Below are positions 30,484 through 41,913 of a stretch of 64,000 nt of DNA, piece by piece. The notes below the pieces were generated by a model. That model did not search any database. It saw nothing but the letters and a program-made list of their open reading frames with translations, and was not told the DNA's origin. This DNA comes from Verrucomicrobiota bacterium. GTDB taxonomy: Bacteria; Verrucomicrobiota; Verrucomicrobiia; Limisphaerales; J093. The number at the start of each line of letters is the position of its first letter. Positions within the stretch are counted from its first letter, which is position 1. A program made the translations under genes and the position numbers. The stretch lies in the NCBI GenBank assembly GCA_027493615.1, contig JAOSKK010000012.1, positions 62,001-126,000 on the forward strand, read 5' to 3'.

Positions 30484-33400
30484 ATGCGATCCGTCTCCCA
30501 CTGGCTCCCTTCGGCCGCCGCGCTGCTCCTTGGCCTCTGGTTCTCTGGGGCGACACTTGACGCCCGGGCGGCCGAGGCGCGGCTGCTGCGCTTTCCCGCC
30601 CTGCACGGTGACCAAATCGTCTTCGGCTACGCGGGCGATCTTTACACGGTCCACGCTCGGGGCGGGGTGGCTCGCCGGCTGACCAGCCATGTCGGTTACG
30701 AGATGTTCCCGCGCTTTTCCCCGGACGGGGAAGTGGCTGGCGTTCACCGCCCAGTATGACGGGAACTCCGAGGTGTACGTCATGCCGGCAACCGGCGGGG
30801 TGCCGCGCCGTCTCACCTACACCGCCACCCTCGAACGGGACGACGTGTCGGACCGGATGGGCCCGAACAACATCGTCCTGACCTGGCGCGACACAGAGAC
30901 GATCGTGTACCGCTCCCGTCGTACCCAGTGGAACCCGTTCAAGGGCGAACTGACGCTCGCCCGGCTCGACGGGGGGTTCCCGAAGTGCTCCCGCTCCCGC
31001 GCGGGGGATGGTGCAGCTTCTCACCCGACGGTCGGCAGCTCGTCTACAACCGCGTCTTTCGCGAGTTTCGCACCTGGAAACGCTATCGCGGCGGCCAGGC
31101 GGACGACCTGTGGCTTTATGACTTCGCCACCCGGCAGACCACGCGGTTGATCGAACATCCCGCCCAGGACGTGTTCCCCATGTGGCACGGGGAGCGCATC
31201 TACTTCGTGTCCGAACGCGACGAGAACCGCCAGGCCAACCTGTTCAGCTATGACACGCGGACCCGTGAGGTGCGGCAGCTCACCACGTTCACCGAGTTCG
31301 CCGTGAAGTTCCCCTCGCTCGGGGACCGCGCCATCGTGTTCGAGAACGGCGGCTTCCTGTACCGCTTCGATCTGGCCACCGAACGCCTGCGGAAGGTTCG
31401 CGTCGAGATCCAGGAAGACCTCGCCGTCGGCCGGGACAAGCTCCAGGATGTCAGCCGCGAGACCACCACGTTCGACGTGGCGCCGGACGGAGCCCGCGCG
31501 GTCATCGGCGCCCGCGGCGAGGTCTTCACCGTCCCCGCCCGCCACGGACCCACGCGCAACCTGACCCGATCTCCGGGCGTCCACGAGCGCAACGCGGTCT
31601 GGTCACCGGACGGTCGCTGGATCGCCTGTATCAGTGACCGCTCCGGCGAGGACGAACTCTGGCTCCTCCCCAGGACGGCCGGGGTGATCCCGTCCAGCTC
31701 ACGACGGGCGCGGACACCTACAAGTACCGGCCTGCGTGGTCTCCTGACTCGCGGCACCTGGCGTGGACCGACAAGAAGAACCGCCTGCTGCTTGTGAACG
31801 TCGAGTCCCACCAGGTGACCCTCGTGGCCACGTCGCCCGCGTGGGAAATCCACCAGCTCGCCTGGTCGCCGGACAGCGCGTGGCTCGCGTTCGTGCAGCC
31901 CGAGGTGCGGCGGTTCCCCAACGTGTATCTCTACCACCTGGCCACCCGCAACACCGTCCAGGTCACCGATGGCTGGTTCGACGTGGCTTCGCCGGAGTTC
32001 AGCACCGATGGCAAATACCTCTTCTTCACCTCGGAACGCTCCTTCAATCCCACCTACGGAGCCACCGAGTGGAATCATGTCTACACGGACATGGAGCGGA
32101 TCTACCTCGTCACGCTCGCCCGGGACACGCCCTCGCCCTTTGCCCCCAAGTCCGACGAGGTCAAGGTCGCGACCGCCCCCGCTGCCAAACCGGCTGAGGA
32201 GCCCGGGGACGCCCCGAGAACGAACTCCTCCTCGGCGGCTCCCGACACCGCCGCCAACGCCGGCGACGCACGTGCCGACGCGAAGACGCCGGCGCCAGCC
32301 GTGGTGAAGGTGGACCCCGAAGGACTCTCCCAACGCCTCGCGGTCCTGCCCGTCCCAGCCTCGCAGTACGGCGATCTGACGAGCGTCGGTGACCGGCTGT
32401 ACTACCGCCGCAAAGGCAAGCTCCACTACTACGATCTGGCCAAGCAGCAGGAGACCGAGGTCGGAGACGTCGCCGGGTACCGCGTCTCCGCCGACCGGAA
32501 GAAGATGCTCGTGAAGGTCGGCACCGATTTCGCCCTCCTCGACCTGCCTGCCGGCAAGCTGGATCTCGGCGACAAGAGACTCAGCCTGGCCGGCCTCAAG
32601 GTGGCGCTCGACCGTCGCGCCGAGTGGAACCAGATCTACCACGAGTGCTGGCGCCAGATGCGCGACTTCTTCTACGACCCGCACCTTCACGGGGTGGACT
32701 GGCCGGCGCTCCGCGAACGCTACCGGCCGCTGCTCGAGCATGTTCAGCACCGGGCCGACCTCACCTACGTGATCGGCGAGCTCATCGGTGAATTGAACGC
32801 CGGGCACGCCTACGTGGGCGGAGGCGACTACCCGAAAGCCGACCGCATCCCGCTCGGCCTGCTCGGCGCCGTCGTCCGTCGCGACCCGAGCGGTTACTAC
32901 CGCATCGAGCGCATTCTCCAGGGCCAGAACTGGGATCCGCAGTACCGCTCGCCCCTCACCGAAATCGGCGTGGATGTGCGGGAGGGGGATTTCCTGGTGT
33001 CGATCAACGGCGCCTCGACCCGTGAGATGCCGGACCTCTACGCCGCGCTCGTCAACACCGCCGGCCAGCCCGTCACGCTCGGCGTCAACGCGGAGCCGAA
33101 GGCCGAGGGTGCGCGGGAAACCACGGTCATTCCCACCGACAACGAGACCAGTCTCTACTATCTCAACTGGGTGCTCGGCAACGTCCGCCGGGTGGAGGAG
33201 GCCACGGGCGGCCGGGTCGGTTACGTCCACATCCCCGACATGGGGGTGCCGGGACTGAACGAGTTCGCGAAGTTCTACTACCCGCAACTGCACAAGGAGG
33301 CCCTCATCGTGGATTGTCGTGGCAACGGCGGCGGCAATGTCTCGCCGCAGATCGCCGAGCGGCTGCGGCGCGAGCCGGTGTTCTGGACCATCCGACGCAA

Positions 33401-33818
33401 CGGGGCCGTCGACGTGGACCCCACAGGCCAGGTGCTTGGACCCAAGGTGCTGCTGCTTGACCAGCACAGCGCCAGCGATGGCGACATCATCGGCTACCGC
33501 TTCCGCAAGCACGGGCTCGGACCCATCATCGGCCAGCGCTCCTGGGGCGGCGTGGTGGGCATCCGCGGCACGTTGCCTCTGCTGGATGGCGGCTATCTCA
33601 TGCGCCCCGAGCACAGCCGCTTCGACCTCGAGGCCACCGAGTGGGTCATGGAAGGCGTGGGCGTCGAGCCCGACATCGAGGTGGACAACGATCCCGCCCG
33701 CGAATTCGCGGGCATCGACGACCAGCTCGAACGCGCCATCACCGAGATCCGGCAGCGCCTCGAGGCCCAACCCGTCCGCATCCCGGCGCCGCCGCCCTAT
33801 CCCGACAAGCGCCGCTGA
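30484..33818 (+). CDS. Tricorn-like S41 family protease with beta-propeller repeats, three frameshifts
   Basis: A secreted protease of about 1,110 residues with a signal peptide (HWLPSAAALLLGLWFSGATL). The N-terminal part is a PD40/TolB-like beta-propeller (FPRFSPDGKWLAFTAQYDGN after correction, ERNAVWSPDGRWIACISDRS, and others). A low-complexity Ala/Pro linker lies near 32170-32310. Next comes a tricorn core: GELIGELNAGHAYVGGGDY with the catalytic-site histidine, a PDZ-like domain (VDVREGDFLVSINGASTREM), and the S41 catalytic part with IVDCRGNGGGNVS and the nucleophile region LLDQHSASDGDIIGYRF. Breaks are at 30727-30730 (G4, should be G3), 30971-30976 (G6, should be G7) and 31668-31671 (C4, should be C5). 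It would degrade peptides outside the cytoplasm. Confidence 0.92.
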
Positions 33819-33841
33819 CCGCGCGCCGTCGCCGCGTCACG

Positions 33842-34300
33842 TCACGCGCTGGCGCGGGCGAAATGCTCCGGCAGCTCGCCGGGGTGGGTCCGTGTGAGGT
33901 TCGAGGCCAGCACGCTGCGGATCTTGGCCCGCACCTGCGGATGGAGCGCGTCCAGGAGCTGTTTGTGAATCGGCGCGCTGGCCGCCAACCGCGCGGTCCC
34001 GACCGTCGTGCGGGCCACGAGCGCGTTGATGTGCCCGGCCAACTGCCCCAGGTGCCGGCGGCTCAGCTCGGCCTCCAGGTGCTGGCGTTCGCCGGCCGAG
34101 AGATCGCCCGGAACCTGGCTGCCCGCCCCGCTCCCGCGCGGGAAGCGTCCCGGCGATTCGTTGGGACGTTCGGCGTCGGTTGCGGGCGTCCACTCGGCCA
34201 CCAGTTCGAGATGGGGTTGGCGGTCGGTGAGGCCCTGCACCTCGCGGTAGGCCCGCAACAATCCCAGATCGGCCACGATGATGAGCTTTTCTGTGTTCAT
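33842..34300 (-). CDS. Host_attach-like (attachment protein) family protein
   Basis: An intact 152-residue protein starting MNTEKLIIVADLGLLRAYRE. A variable middle (RPNESPGRFPRGSGAGSQVP) leads to the conserved end DALHPQVRAKIRSVLASNLT and HPGELPEHFARASA. It resembles the Host_attach family (PF10116), named after an Agrobacterium attachment locus but widespread in free-living bacteria, often beside universal stress genes as here. The name should not be read as evidence of host contact. It is the last gene of the cls/usp unit. Confidence 0.75.
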   Translation of the reverse strand: MNTEKLIIVADLGLLRAYREVQGLTDRQPHLELVAEWTPATDAERPNESPGRFPRGSGAGSQVPGDLSAGERQHLEAELSRRHLGQLAGHINALVARTTVGTARLAASAPIHKQLLDALHPQVRAKIRSVLASNLTRTHPGELPEHFARASA

Positions 34301-34366
34301 AGTTCAGTGAGCTTTCGGGCGGCGTCAGGCGGGTGGCCTGGCTGGCGGTCCGCACAGCGCGTCCGC

Positions 34367-35316
34367 TCAAGTCCGGCCCAGCGTCAGCACTGGGCATGGC
34401 GCGTGCCGCACCACCGCTTCCGCCGTGCTGCCCAGCACGATGTACTTGAGGCCCGTGAGCCCGCGGGTCGGCAGCACAATGAGGTCGCTTCGCCATTCGC
34501 GGGCCATGGCGGTGATTCCCTGGCGCGGCGGGTCCTGGCGCAGGCACTGCTCGGTGGGGATGCCGGCGGGTACGGTGGCCGCCAGGCGCGCGAGTTGGGC
34601 GCGCGCGTCAGCCTGGGTCGCCGCATCCAGTTGCGCCAGTTCCTCTGGAAAATCCGCGAAACTCACGGGCAACGGCTCGAGCACGTGCAGCAGCGCCAGC
34701 CGGGCTTCCAGGAGGCGCGCCAGACCTGCGGCGTAGCGGACCGCTGCCTTGGCCGCCGGCGAGAAGTCCACGGGTACCAGGATGCGATTGACCCGGTGGG
34801 CGAGCCCCGCGGCGCGCCGGTCGGGGGCGGTTGCGCACTCCGCCGCGGCACCGTGAGGACCGGGCAGGGAGCGTGGCGGACCACCCGCTCCGCGGTGCTC
34901 CCCAGCAACACCCGGCGCACCCCGGTGCGCCCGTGCGTGGCCTGCACGATCAGGTCCATCTTGAGGTCGCGCGCGGCCCGGGCGATCGCCTCGTACGAGC
35001 GACCGACGCGGACCACGATGCGCCCGAGGAGTTCCCGGGGCACCGTGGCGTTGGCCAGGTCCGCCATCGCCTGCTCGGCGCCCCGGGTCAGGCGGGCCTC
35101 GTCGGTCATGAGGGCACCCACCTCGGCCGGCACGACCGGCCACTCGAGCACGTGCAGCAGCGTAATCTTCCCGCCCACCTGGCGGGCCAGGGGCACGGCG
35201 TAGCGCAAGGCCTGCGCGGCCGGCCGCGAGAGATCGGTGGGCACGAGAATGCGCTGCAGGCGCGGTCCGGCCGCGCGCAGGCGCCCCGGGCGCAGTTTCT
35301 GGACAGGGGTCTTCAT
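34367..35316 (-). CDS. Universal stress protein with two tandem USP domains, one frameshift
   Basis: About 316 residues. Domain 1 begins QRILVPTDLSRPAAQALRYA and ends with the ATP-binding motif GRTGVRRVLLGSTAERVVRH. After a break near 34830 domain 2 begins NRILVPVDFSPAAKAAVRYA and ends GLTGLKYIVLGSTAEAVVRH. Both carry the G-2X-G-9X-G-S/T pattern of ATP-binding USPs. The ATG at 35316 overlaps the stop of the upstream USP gene (ATGA), so the two are translationally coupled. It probably supports survival under starvation or energy stress. Confidence 0.88.
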
Positions 35317-36381
35317 GACGTGTGTGCTTGTCGTTGGCCGTGATTGCGTGCGCCCCGCACGACCACCACCGGGCAGGGTGCATGGCGAAGGACCCGTTCG
35401 GTCGTGCTCCCCAGAAAGAGCCGCCGCAAGCCGCCGTGGCCGTGAGTCGCCACGATGATCAGGTCCACGGGTAGGCGCCGCGCCCACTGGGTGATCACAT
35501 CGTAGGGTGTCCCGATCCGAACGGTCTGCGTCGTTGTTCGGGGGGAGAACCCGACCCGGGCGGCGGCTTCGGCCAGCCGCTCCTGCCCGCGGCGGAGGAC
35601 GGTTCCCTGCAGTTGCGCCACCGCGTAGGCCACGCGCGTGGGCACCTGGAGGCGCTCGACTACGTGCAAGAGATGGAGGGAGGCGCGGAACGTGTTCGCG
35701 AAGGCCGCGGCGTATTCGAGGAGGCCACGGGTGGGGGGTGGCGAAGTCCACGGGGACCAGCACACGGCGGATGCGTCCCGAAGGCGGCGTCTGGGGCGTG
35801 CCCTGCTGCCGAAGCACCGGTTGTCGAACGGTCAGGACCGGGCAGGGGGCCCGTCGCACCACCGCCTCGGCGGTGCTCCCGAGGAGAAACCGTTTCAAGC
35901 CGCGGCGTCCGTGCGTCGCCAACACCACCCAGTCACTCCGCCGCTCTCCGGCCACCTGGCCGATCACGGAGCGTGGGTCGCCGGTCCGCACCAGGAGGCC
36001 GCTCGGCACCGAAGTCAGTTCGGCGGCGGCCAACCGCTCGAGTTCGGCGGCGGCGGCGGCCCGCTGGCCAGCTTCGTACCGGCCCCACTCGCGGGTCAGG
36101 TAGGTCGTCTCGGCCGGCAGCACCAGCGGCGTCACGACGTGCAACAGGTCGATGCGGGCGCCACACTCCTGCGCGAACGGCAGCACGAATCGGAGGGCCT
36201 CAACGGCCGACGACGAGAAATCCACCGGCACCAGCATGCGCTGCAACCGCAGCGACTCCGGGGCGCGCTGACGAGGGGACCCCGGGTCGGTGAGCGCGGG
36301 CACCGGAGCGTTCGACCGCAGGGCGGGCGGGCGCCGTCGGCGAGGTGGGGGGACGGGCTCATGACAGCTCAAGGATGCCAC
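35313..36381 (-). CDS. Universal stress protein with two tandem USP domains, one frameshift
   Basis: About 355 residues. After a basic N-terminus, domain 1 begins LQRMLVPVDFSSSAVEALRF and has GRRGLKRFLLGSTAEAVVRR. The frame breaks at 35733-35738 (G6 on the plus strand, should be G5, giving VPVDFATPTRGLLEYAAAF). Domain 2 has GHGGLRRLFLGSTTERVLRH. Both are of the ATP-binding type. The stop overlaps the next USP gene. The cardiolipin synthase stop is 70 bp upstream. Confidence 0.88.
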
Positions 36382-36451
36382 AAGTCCGGGCAGGGCGCCA
36401 ACGCCCGCTCCCCGGTCGGGGCCTCACTGTCAGGCGAGCCGCCGATGCGCG

Positions 36452-37909
36452 CTAGAGATAAGGGGTGAAGAGCCGCGCCACCCCGTCCCGTAACCGGACC
36501 GGGAACCGGCGCCCGTCCACCTCGGCCAACGACACCGGCCGGCTCTGCCGGCGGCGGGTCTCGAACCAGTCGGTCAAGGCGCCCGCCAGAGCCGGATCGT
36601 AGGCCTCGACATTGAACTCGAAGTTCAACCGGAGACTCCGCGGATCCCAGTTGGCCGAGCCCACCAGGCTCCAGGTCCCGTCCACGACCATCAGTTTCGA
36701 GTGGTCGAACGGCGGGGGGCTGAGCCAGAGACGGCAACCCCGTTCGAGGACCTGCCACCACTGCGCCGTCGAGGCCCAATCGACCAGCGGCAGGTTGCTC
36801 TTCACCGGCAGCAGGATGTCCACCTGCACACCACGCAGGGCCGCCAGGTTCAGGGCCGTGATCAGGCCGGGTTCTGGCAGGAAGTAGGGCGTCGCCACCC
36901 GCACCGATTCCCGCGCCGCCGCCAGGGCCGCCAACAACGTCCAGCGCAGCTTCTCGAAGTCCTCGTCCGGACCGTCCGCGAGGCCACGGGCGATGACGGC
37001 GCCTTCGGCAGCCAGCGCCGGAAACCAGAGGTCGCCCCGCAGCGCCTCGCCTGTGGTGAAGCACCAATCCTCTGCGAACACCTCTTGCAGGTGCGCCACC
37101 ACGGGGCCGGTGACGCGGAAGTGCAGATCCTGGACCGGATGGGCGGGTTGGCGCGAGAGCCAGTGGCCGACGCGCAGATTCATCCCGCCGGTGAAGCCCA
37201 ACCGGCCGTCCGCCACCAGAATCTTCCGGTGGTTCCGGAGGTTCAGTGACATCAGCCGCCACAGGGGAAACGCTGGCAGAAACCGCGCGTAGCGCACCCG
37301 GGCACGGCGCAGCTCGCCCAGGATCGGCGGCCAGGAATAGCGGGTGCCCGTGGCGTCAATCAGGACGCGCACCTCCACCCCGCGTCGCACGGCGGCTCCC
37401 AACGCCCGGGCGAAGGCCAGACCGGCGTCGTCCCGATCAAAGATGTAGGTGGACAGCGTGAGCGAGTGGCGGGCGCCGTCGATGGCCTCCAGCATGGCCG
37501 GATAGGCGGCGTCACCGTTGACCAGCACCTCGATCCGGTTCCCCGTCACCAGCGGGCGTGACAGCACCTTCGCCGTTGCCACCGCCAGGGCCCGGAGATG
37601 CCTCTGCTCCGGAGGCAGACGGTCCACCAGGTCGGTCACGGCGCACTCCGCGCCCGCCGGCTTCGTGCGGTAGGATTCCAGGCTGCCGCGCAGCAGGTTC
37701 GCGCGCCGCTTGATACGGTTGATGCCGAGCAGGAAGTACAAGAGGGCGCCGACCAACGGCACCAACCAGATGACCCCCACCCAGAGCGTCGCGGCGCGCG
37801 CCTCCCGCTTGTACAGAACCGCGTGCACCGCCGCAAACAGCGACATCGCGAGGCTCAGAACCGCTCCCACCAGGCCCCAGGCCTGCGCTGCTTCCAGAAG
37901 CCAGTTCAT
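36452..37909 (-). CDS. cls: Cardiolipin synthase (phospholipase D family)
   Basis: An intact 485-residue membrane enzyme that condenses phosphatidylglycerol to cardiolipin. Two N-terminal helices (AVLSLAMSLFAAVHAVLYK and TLWVGVIWLVPLVGALLYFL) anchor two PLD domains. The first HKD motif is RNHRKILVADGRLGFTGGMN and the second FDHSKLMVVDGTWSLVGSAN. The C-terminus ends VARLFTPYL, typical of Cls. The two USP genes and the Host_attach gene follow on the same strand with short gaps, suggesting an envelope and stress operon. Confidence 0.93.
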   Translation of the reverse strand: MNWLLEAAQAWGLVGAVLSLAMSLFAAVHAVLYKREARAATLWVGVIWLVPLVGALLYFLLGINRIKRRANLLRGSLESYRTKPAGAECAVTDLVDRLPPEQRHLRALAVATAKVLSRPLVTGNRIEVLVNGDAAYPAMLEAIDGARHSLTLSTYIFDRDDAGLAFARALGAAVRRGVEVRVLIDATGTRYSWPPILGELRRARVRYARFLPAFPLWRLMSLNLRNHRKILVADGRLGFTGGMNLRVGHWLSRQPAHPVQDLHFRVTGPVVAHLQEVFAEDWCFTTGEALRGDLWFPALAAEGAVIARGLADGPDEDFEKLRWTLLAALAAARESVRVATPYFLPEPGLITALNLAALRGVQVDILLPVKSNLPLVDWASTAQWWQVLERGCRLWLSPPPFDHSKLMVVDGTWSLVGSANWDPRSLRLNFEFNVEAYDPALAGALTDWFETRRRQSRPVSLAEVDGRRFPVRLRDGVARLFTPYL

Positions 37910-37957
37910 CGCGCCTCAATCCGGGCGAATCCCCGCCCCGCCCAGACACCCCCGGGG

Positions 37958-40900
37958 TCAGGGCTGTATCGACGGGGTGGCTCCCAGACCCGGTCCGTAC
38001 ACCACCGCGTTCAAGAACACCCGCGTCGTCCCCTGTGCCGCCGACCGAAACGTCGGTGACGTCGCAAAGAGGATGATCTGCCCGCGCCCGAAACCTTCCC
38101 GCGTGACGTAGGCCGTGTTGGCGATGCGATGCGTGGCCTCCGGCCAGACCAGCCCGCTCTGGCGCAGGTGCATCTCCGTGCCCGGCGGAAGCGCCGCCCA
38201 GCCGACCCGCGCCGGTTCCGGTTTCTCCTTCTTGTCCGTCGCCGTCCCCGATGCCGCCCGCTCGGCTGGCTCGCCAGAAACCTCGGCCGCCCCGGTCGCC
38301 CTGGTCGGCGAACCGCCGTTCTTCGCCGGCTCTCCGAGCTTCGGAGCGGAGATCGGCGTGAGGTAGCCGTAACGGATCGGGGTTTCGACGTCGTTCAGGG
38401 ACATCAGCACGCTCCGGCGATCGGCCAGGAGCGGCAGGGGTTCGGTACAGCCGAACGTCAGCCAGCTATTGGTATCCACCCGGCCCGCCATCAGCGCACC
38501 TTGCGGCATGAAGATCCCCAGCCACGCGTCGCGCTTCCGCAATTCCTTCTCCTCCGGATGACCCCCGCCCACCGCCTGCCAGGGATACTCGAGCCGCGTC
38601 GGGGCTGGTACGACCAAAGGGCGCTCGCCGCGACCGTGTTCGAGCCGCGCCCGAGCCACTCGCGCAGCACCGTCAGCTCATAGTCCGCCAGCCGGCCCAA
38701 GACCTCGGGCAGGATGCGCACCTTGCTGAATGCCGCCGCCTCCGAGGTGAAGCGGCTGGCGGCACTGCCGATGGCGATCAGCGTGCCCCCGTCTCGCACC
38801 CACTCCTTGAGCGCGTCCAGGGAGAGTCCGCCGCTCCCGCTCCACCCGTTGGGCAACACGAGCACGTTGTACCGGCCCAGCTCCACGCGGCCGCCATCCT
38901 CAACCGGCGAGTGCCGGATCCCCAACCGATGGTCCAGCGTGTGCCACAGCGAACCGAAATCCGTCGTGTCAAAGCGGCCCCGCCCCAGCAGTGCAATCCG
39001 CGGCGCCTCGAGTCGGGGGAAGTAACGGCCGCCCAGATCCGGCAGTTCGCCGGGCCCGAGCCCGCTCTGGACGGCGACGGCGGTGAGCCCAAAGGACTTG
39101 ACCACCTCCGCCACCACGGCCGCGCAATCCCCCGGGAAAGCCCGGTTGTCGAGGCGGGTGATCACCGCCGCTCCCCGCGCGAAATCCCGTCCGTCCAGCC
39201 GAAATGCGCGTTCGGCCACGCGCACCTGCACCCCACGTTCCAGCAACCGGGCAGTGACCGCCACGACGTGGTCGTCCGCTCCGTCCACGACCCACGCCAC
39301 GGGCGCGTCGGTGCCGGCAACCACCCCGCCTTCCGGTGGCGCCCACGCCGTCACCGGCTTCACCCCTCGGGCAAATCCATCGCCAGGGTCAGGGCGTCCA
39401 GACCGAAGAACATCGTCAGGTTCCACGCCGTCGTGTCGTAAATGCGGGACGCGCCCTGTCGCAGGAGTTCCTGGCGTTCCTCGTCAAGGGCCTGGTCGGA
39501 GAGCCGCGGGTCGAACTCGAAGGCCGCCGCCAGCAGATGACCCAGCGGCTGGCGGTTGGGGATCAGCAACGTGCCCGGCGGCAGGTTGGTCGCCAGCACC
39601 GTCTGCCCGAGTTGATTGGTCGCCTGCGCCGCTGTCAAACCTCCCGGGCTTTCAAACACCTCAAACCCATGGATCAAGGCCAGCTCCACCAACGCGCGCC
39701 GGCGGGAGGCGTTGGCACTGGGCAGCACCGCAAACGTGCGCCGGGCGTACGGACCTTGCGCCGACACCGCCTCCTGCCGCGTGGTCCGCAGGTGCCGGAG
39801 CAGGGCGCGGGCATTGGTCTGCGCAGTGCGGAGGTTCGCCAGGGAGCCGATCACATGATGCTGCACGGACTCGGCGTAGCTCAGGATCCTCCCCTCGGCC
39901 CGCCGCACGCCGTCCTCCGCCACGCGGGCTTGTTCATAAAGGATGCCGACGGCACCGCGGTAGGAAGCGTAGGCATCCGAGTACCCCGGGTACCATTCCT
40001 CGTGCCACTCGCCGGTGTAGTAGACCAGGCCGTGCTGATCGAACGCCCGCGCCTGGTCCTGCGCAAACCGGAGGCCCCACGTGGCGCGGCCGGCCGGGAG
40101 GTTGGGATTGATCGGCTCACGCGGCGGCGAGAACAGATGGGTCTCCTGTGGGCCCATGCCGTGGGCGTCCACGAACAGCACGGGTTGCCACCGCGCCACC
40201 GCCCGCAGTCGGCCGCGTGTCTCGGGATGCACCGCCCAGAGCCAGTCCCGGTTCAGGTCAAAAAGGTAGTGGTTGCCGCGGCCGTAGGGCCAGTAGCCGC
40301 TGTGCACCAGCGCGCGGTCGTCCACGTTCGGAGCTGTGCCGCGGTGTTCGGCGATCATCTTCACGAACCGCTCGCGGCCGTCCGGGTTCATCAGCGGATC
40401 CACGAGGATGACCAGATCCTCCCGCAGTTTGGCCATGTCGGGGTCGGTCGACGCGATCGCATGGTAAAGCACCGCCAACGCCGCGTCCGATCCCTCGGTC
40501 TCATCGCCGTGGATCGTGTAGCTCAGCCACGCCACCGCCGGCAGCGAGCTGATCAGGTACTCGGCCTCGGCATCCGAACTGATCCGCGGATCACCGAGCC
40601 GGGCCAGCCCCGTCTGAATCGCCTCCAGCCGGACCAGGTTCGCCGGGGCCGTGACCACGACGTAGTACAGCGGGCGCCCTTCATGGCTGCGGGCATACTC
40701 GACCAGCCGCGTCCGGTCCGGTGCGGCGTCTGTCCAGGCCCGCAAACACGCCTCGATCTGCGCCGGGGTCGTGGCGCGTTGTCCCACCGGAAAACCCAGC
40801 ACCGCCGTGGGCGACGGGACCGCCGGGTCGTACTGCGCCCCCGGGAAATAATCGATCGTGCGGGTCAGCCCAGGCACCTCGTTGGGCGGCACCGCGCCGT

Positions 40901-40976
40901 GAGTCGTCGGCGAAGAGATCAACAACAAGCCCGTGGCGACAGCGACCGCGAGCAACCGGAGGGAAGGCGTGTGCAT
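37958..40976 (-). CDS. Secreted M14 family zinc carboxypeptidase-like protein with long C-terminal region, two frameshifts
   Basis: About 1,006 residues. The signal peptide is PSLRLLAVAVATGLLLISSP. The M14 domain (about 60-400) carries the zinc motif SYTIHGDETEGSDAALAVLY (HxxE), VDPLMNPDGRERF, NRDWLWAVHPETRG and the third ligand in FVDAHGMGPQETHLFSP. The frame breaks at 39363-39366 (C4 on the plus strand, should be C5) where the peptidase part would falsely end. It continues VKPVTAWAPPEGGVVAGTDA and then a region with RYNVLVLPNGWSGSGGLSLD and IAIGSAASRFTSEAA, a glutamine-amidotransferase-like pattern. A second break near 38607 (C4, should be C5) leads to GQIILFATSPTFRSAAQGTT. It would act on peptides outside the cytoplasm. 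Confidence 0.88.
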
Positions 40977-41199
40977 GGTGGCGTTCTGATTGGCGGTGAA
41001 CCTATCGACTCTCCCGGGAGGTGACAAGCGGCGGCAACGGAAGGCCCGCCCCCATTCCCAGGCCGAAGGCCGGAGCCCAAGGAGGTCGGCGGCGCTTCGA
41101 CCTCTCCCCTCAGGACTTGGCGTGCTGCTGGAGGTCCCGGGCGTAGGCACCTTCCCGTTTGCGCGGCCGGCCCCTTACCGTCACCATCAGACATTCGTT

Positions 41200-41838
41200 A
41201 TGCAGCCTGCGGCTTCTCACCAGGCTCCCGATCCGGGACCGCCCATTGCGGAGACCGGGACGCCGGATTCGCGCCGACGACCCGAGCTCGCCGCGCTGAT
41301 CCTCGCCGGTGGACAGTCGCGCCGGATGGGTCGCGACAAGGCCTGGCTGCCCTGTGCGGGCCAGCCTCTGCTGGCTCGCCAGATCGCGCTCGCCCGCCAG
41401 CTTGCCCCGGGCGAGGTGCTCGTGTCCGGGCGGGTTGGGACGGACTACCGCGAGTTCGGCTGCACGGTGGTTTATGATCGCCATCCGGACGCCGGCCCGC
41501 TGGCCGGTATCGTGGCCGGCCTGGAAGCCGCGTGTGCGCCGCTCGTGCTCACGCTCGCCGTGGACCTGCCGCACCTGACCCTGGCGCTGCTCGACGAACT
41601 GGTCGGTCGCTCCGGGAACGGCGTGGGCGTGGTCCCGCGCCTCCACGGACAACCCGAACCCCTGGTGGCGGTGTACCCGGCGCGGGCCGCCCCCGTGGCG
41701 GCTGCGATGCTTGACCGACAGGAGCGGACGGCTCGGGCCTTCGCGGAGCGCTGCCGGCAGGCCGGGTTGGTCACGTTTCACGACCTGCCCCCGGCTTGGC
41801 AGAGGGCTTTCCACAACTGGAATTCGCCTGGTGTTTGA
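41200..41838 (+). CDS. mobA: Molybdenum cofactor guanylyltransferase
   Basis: 212 residues, starting MQPAASH at 41200. The nucleotide-binding signature AALILAGGQSRRMGRDKAWL is followed by the metal-site VLTLAVDLPHLTLALLDELV and HGQPEPLVAVYPARAAPV. MobA adds GMP to molybdopterin to make the guanine-dinucleotide cofactor of DMSO-reductase-family enzymes. It starts a run of Moco genes on the plus strand with moaE-moeA 75 bp downstream. Confidence 0.92.
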   Translation: MQPAASHQAPDPGPPIAETGTPDSRRRPELAALILAGGQSRRMGRDKAWLPCAGQPLLARQIALARQLAPGEVLVSGRVGTDYREFGCTVVYDRHPDAGPLAGIVAGLEAACAPLVLTLAVDLPHLTLALLDELVGRSGNGVGVVPRLHGQPEPLVAVYPARAAPVAAAMLDRQERTARAFAERCRQAGLVTFHDLPPAWQRAFHNWNSPGV

Positions 41839-41913
41839 ACGGGCGCTTGCGTTTGTGCTCTTCTTTGCCGGTGGAGCGTTCCGCGGGAGCGCCGTCACCT
41901 CAAGTCTCAACCC

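Noticed and set aside
30484..31800. Programmed frameshifting in the Tricorn-like gene
   Set aside because: The shifts are in both directions, lie in plain homopolymers, lack slippery heptamer and pseudoknot context, and occur at the same kind of site in unrelated genes.
33842..34300. Evidence for host association from the Host_attach-like gene
   Set aside because: The family name is historical. The gene sits in a stress cluster, and nothing else in the window suggests a host lifestyle.
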